Assembly (NCBI GenBank): GCA_018065885.1
Contig: JAGHSL010000094.1
Location: 1 to 7,075 of the forward strand
Length of the DNA stretch: 7,075 nt
From: Candidatus Limimorpha equi
GTDB taxonomy: Bacteria; Bacteroidota; Bacteroidia; Bacteroidales; F082
Direction: 5' to 3'
A program made the position numbers and the translations under genes. Shown here piece by piece: positions 6,086 to 7,075 of the stretch. The notes beneath the pieces were generated by a model, which saw only the letters and a list, made by a program, of their open reading frames with translations, searched no databases and was not told where the DNA came from. Within the stretch, counting starts at the first letter, position 1, and every line of letters starts with the position of its first letter.

Positions 6086-6117
6086 TTTGCGCGAATTTCA
6101 GAAAAAAACTATTTTTG
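6086..6117 (+). promoter_or_regulatory. Bacteroidetes-type promoter of the AlbA_2 gene
   Basis: TTTG at 6086-6089 and TATTTTTG at 6110-6117, 20 bp apart, are the best -33/-7 pair in the window. The leader would be about 16 nt. The imperfect palindrome AAATTTGCGCGAATTT (6083-6098, one mismatched pair around the central GCGC) covers the -33 element and could be a repressor site. Confidence 0.75.
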
Positions 6118-6138
6118 CCCTGTAAATGATTTCACACC

Positions 6139-7075
6139 ATGGCAAGCACATCGGACAAAAAAGGAAACGGATTCTTGGAGAAGGCTATTGAAGAAAACGA
6201 GACCATAGAATTCAAATCCAATTTCAACATTGCCACCATTGAAACGCTGACTGCTTTTGCCAACACAAAAGGCGGTTCGGTCTTTATCGGCATTTCCGAT
6301 AACAAGAAAATCGTTGGCGTTGATCTTGCACCGGAAAGCATACAGCAATGGGTGAATGAAATCAAAAGCAAAACCGACCCCTCTTTACTTGTCGATGTGA
6401 CATCCGATGAAATTGACGGAAAAACCATTGTCAGACTTTCCGTACAGGAACAAGCCATCAAGCCCGTTGCCTGCCAAGGAAGATTTTACAAAAGGATACG
6501 CAATTCCAATCATCTGATGTCGGCACTTGAAATTTCCAATCTGAGTTTGCAGTCGCTGCAAATTTCATGGGACTCTTTTCCTGCTAACAATCAAACCATT
6601 GAAGACCTAGACATTGAAAAAATCGACAAATTCATCAGCCGTGTCAATACCAAAGGCCGTTTAAGTCTGATTGGAAAAGACCGCATGGAAAACCTCACCA
6701 AACTGCGTTTGTTGAGAGACGGACGACCAACCAATGCAGCATATCTTTTGTTCGGCAAGGAAAACATTGGCTACAATGTGCATTTAGGTCGTTTCAAGAC
6801 ACCATCGCTCATCATTGACGACAGAATGTTGAATTGCAATCTCTTTGATGCCGTTGAAGAAACCATGAAATACCTCATCGGGCAAATCAAGGTCGCATAC
6901 GAAATAACCGGAAGGACGACACAAAGAACAGAAATTTTCGAATACCCACTTCCTGCCCTCCGCGAAATTGTCCTCAACACACTGATTCATCGTGACTATA
7001 CCAGTCCCGTTGATGTTCAAATCAAGATTTTTGACCAAAAAATCACCTTTTTCAGTCCTGGAGGCTTATTCGACA
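6139..7075 (+). CDS. AlbA_2 (Schlafen-like) and HATPase_c_4 protein, 3' end cut by window
   Basis: The open frame runs for 312 codons from ATG 6139 to the window edge without a stop, so the C-terminus is missing. The N-terminal domain (about 18-130) is the AlbA_2/Schlafen AlbA_2 type (PF04326), with ENETIEFKSNF (19-29), FANTKGGSVFIGISD (40-54) and GRFYKRIRNSN (114-124); it is thought to bind nucleic acid. From about residue 268, YPLPALREIVLNTLIHRDY (269-287) carries the ExxxN box (E276, N280), and FFSPGGLFD (304-312) matches the start of the ATP-lid loop of HATPase_c_4 (PF13749), usually NPGGL. Databases often name such proteins RecG-like helicases or transcriptional regulators, but no helicase motif is present. 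Relatives usually run to about 450-550 residues and often end in a winged helix. ATG 6139 was chosen because the domain begins shortly after; ATG 6126 is in another frame. It lies 78 bp after the ATPase gene with its own promoter. Confidence 0.88.
   Translation, partial: MASTSDKKGNGFLEKAIEENETIEFKSNFNIATIETLTAFANTKGGSVFIGISDNKKIVGVDLAPESIQQWVNEIKSKTDPSLLVDVTSDEIDGKTIVRLSVQEQAIKPVACQGRFYKRIRNSNHLMSALEISNLSLQSLQISWDSFPANNQTIEDLDIEKIDKFISRVNTKGRLSLIGKDRMENLTKLRLLRDGRPTNAAYLLFGKENIGYNVHLGRFKTPSLIIDDRMLNCNLFDAVEETMKYLIGQIKVAYEITGRTTQRTEIFEYPLPALREIVLNTLIHRDYTSPVDVQIKIFDQKITFFSPGGLFD

Noticed and set aside
6139..7075. RecG helicase
   Set aside because: The visible part has AlbA_2 and HATPase_c_4 features but no Walker A/DEAD helicase motifs, so the helicase name is a database carry-over.

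Overview
The window looks like a chromosomal segment of a Bacteroidota bacterium, probably order Bacteroidales. The support is direct: all four gene groups are preceded by a copy of the Bacteroidetes -7 promoter box TAnnTTTG (70-77, 3248-3255, 4575-4582, 6110-6117), the start codons lack good Shine-Dalgarno sequences, and the proteins are of types common in that phylum. Genus or species cannot be told from this sequence. All five genes are on the + strand.

Left part (98-2769): an LptF/LptG-type lipopolysaccharide export permease begins at a TTG codon and is followed after 5 bp by a GT-B fold (GT4-type) glycosyltransferase. The two are almost certainly co-transcribed. A 505-bp gene-free gap follows (2770-3274), filled mostly with degenerate small repeats: a CTGATTACGCTGATT family, a CCTTCGACAAGCTCAAGG hairpin repeat, and a four-unit AATTTACT array with a 11-12 bp period. 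A second GT4-type glycosyltransferase (3275-4450), resembling the sugar transferases of the TIGR03087 type, then starts from its own promoter. Together these three genes suggest surface glycan synthesis and export, although no sugar specificity can be read.

Middle (4437-4543): a 42-nt stem-loop is present twice, 56 bp apart. The first copy contains the stop codon of the glycosyltransferase in its left arm. The second is followed by seven T and looks like an intrinsic terminator.

Right part (4615-7075): two accessory genes, each with its own promoter. The first is a STAND/ATPase_2-like P-loop ATPase with a winged-helix-like middle and a DUF234 C-terminus carrying D...ExK residues of a PD-(D/E)xK nuclease. 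The second is an AlbA_2 (Schlafen-like) plus HATPase_c_4 protein of the RecG-related regulator type, cut by the window end. Both promoters are overlapped by inverted repeats that could be operators. No RNA gene, CRISPR array, transposase or integrase is visible. The strongest candidate for something little described is the duplicated stem-loop next to the ATPase gene and the pair of accessory genes, but nothing here proves a new system.
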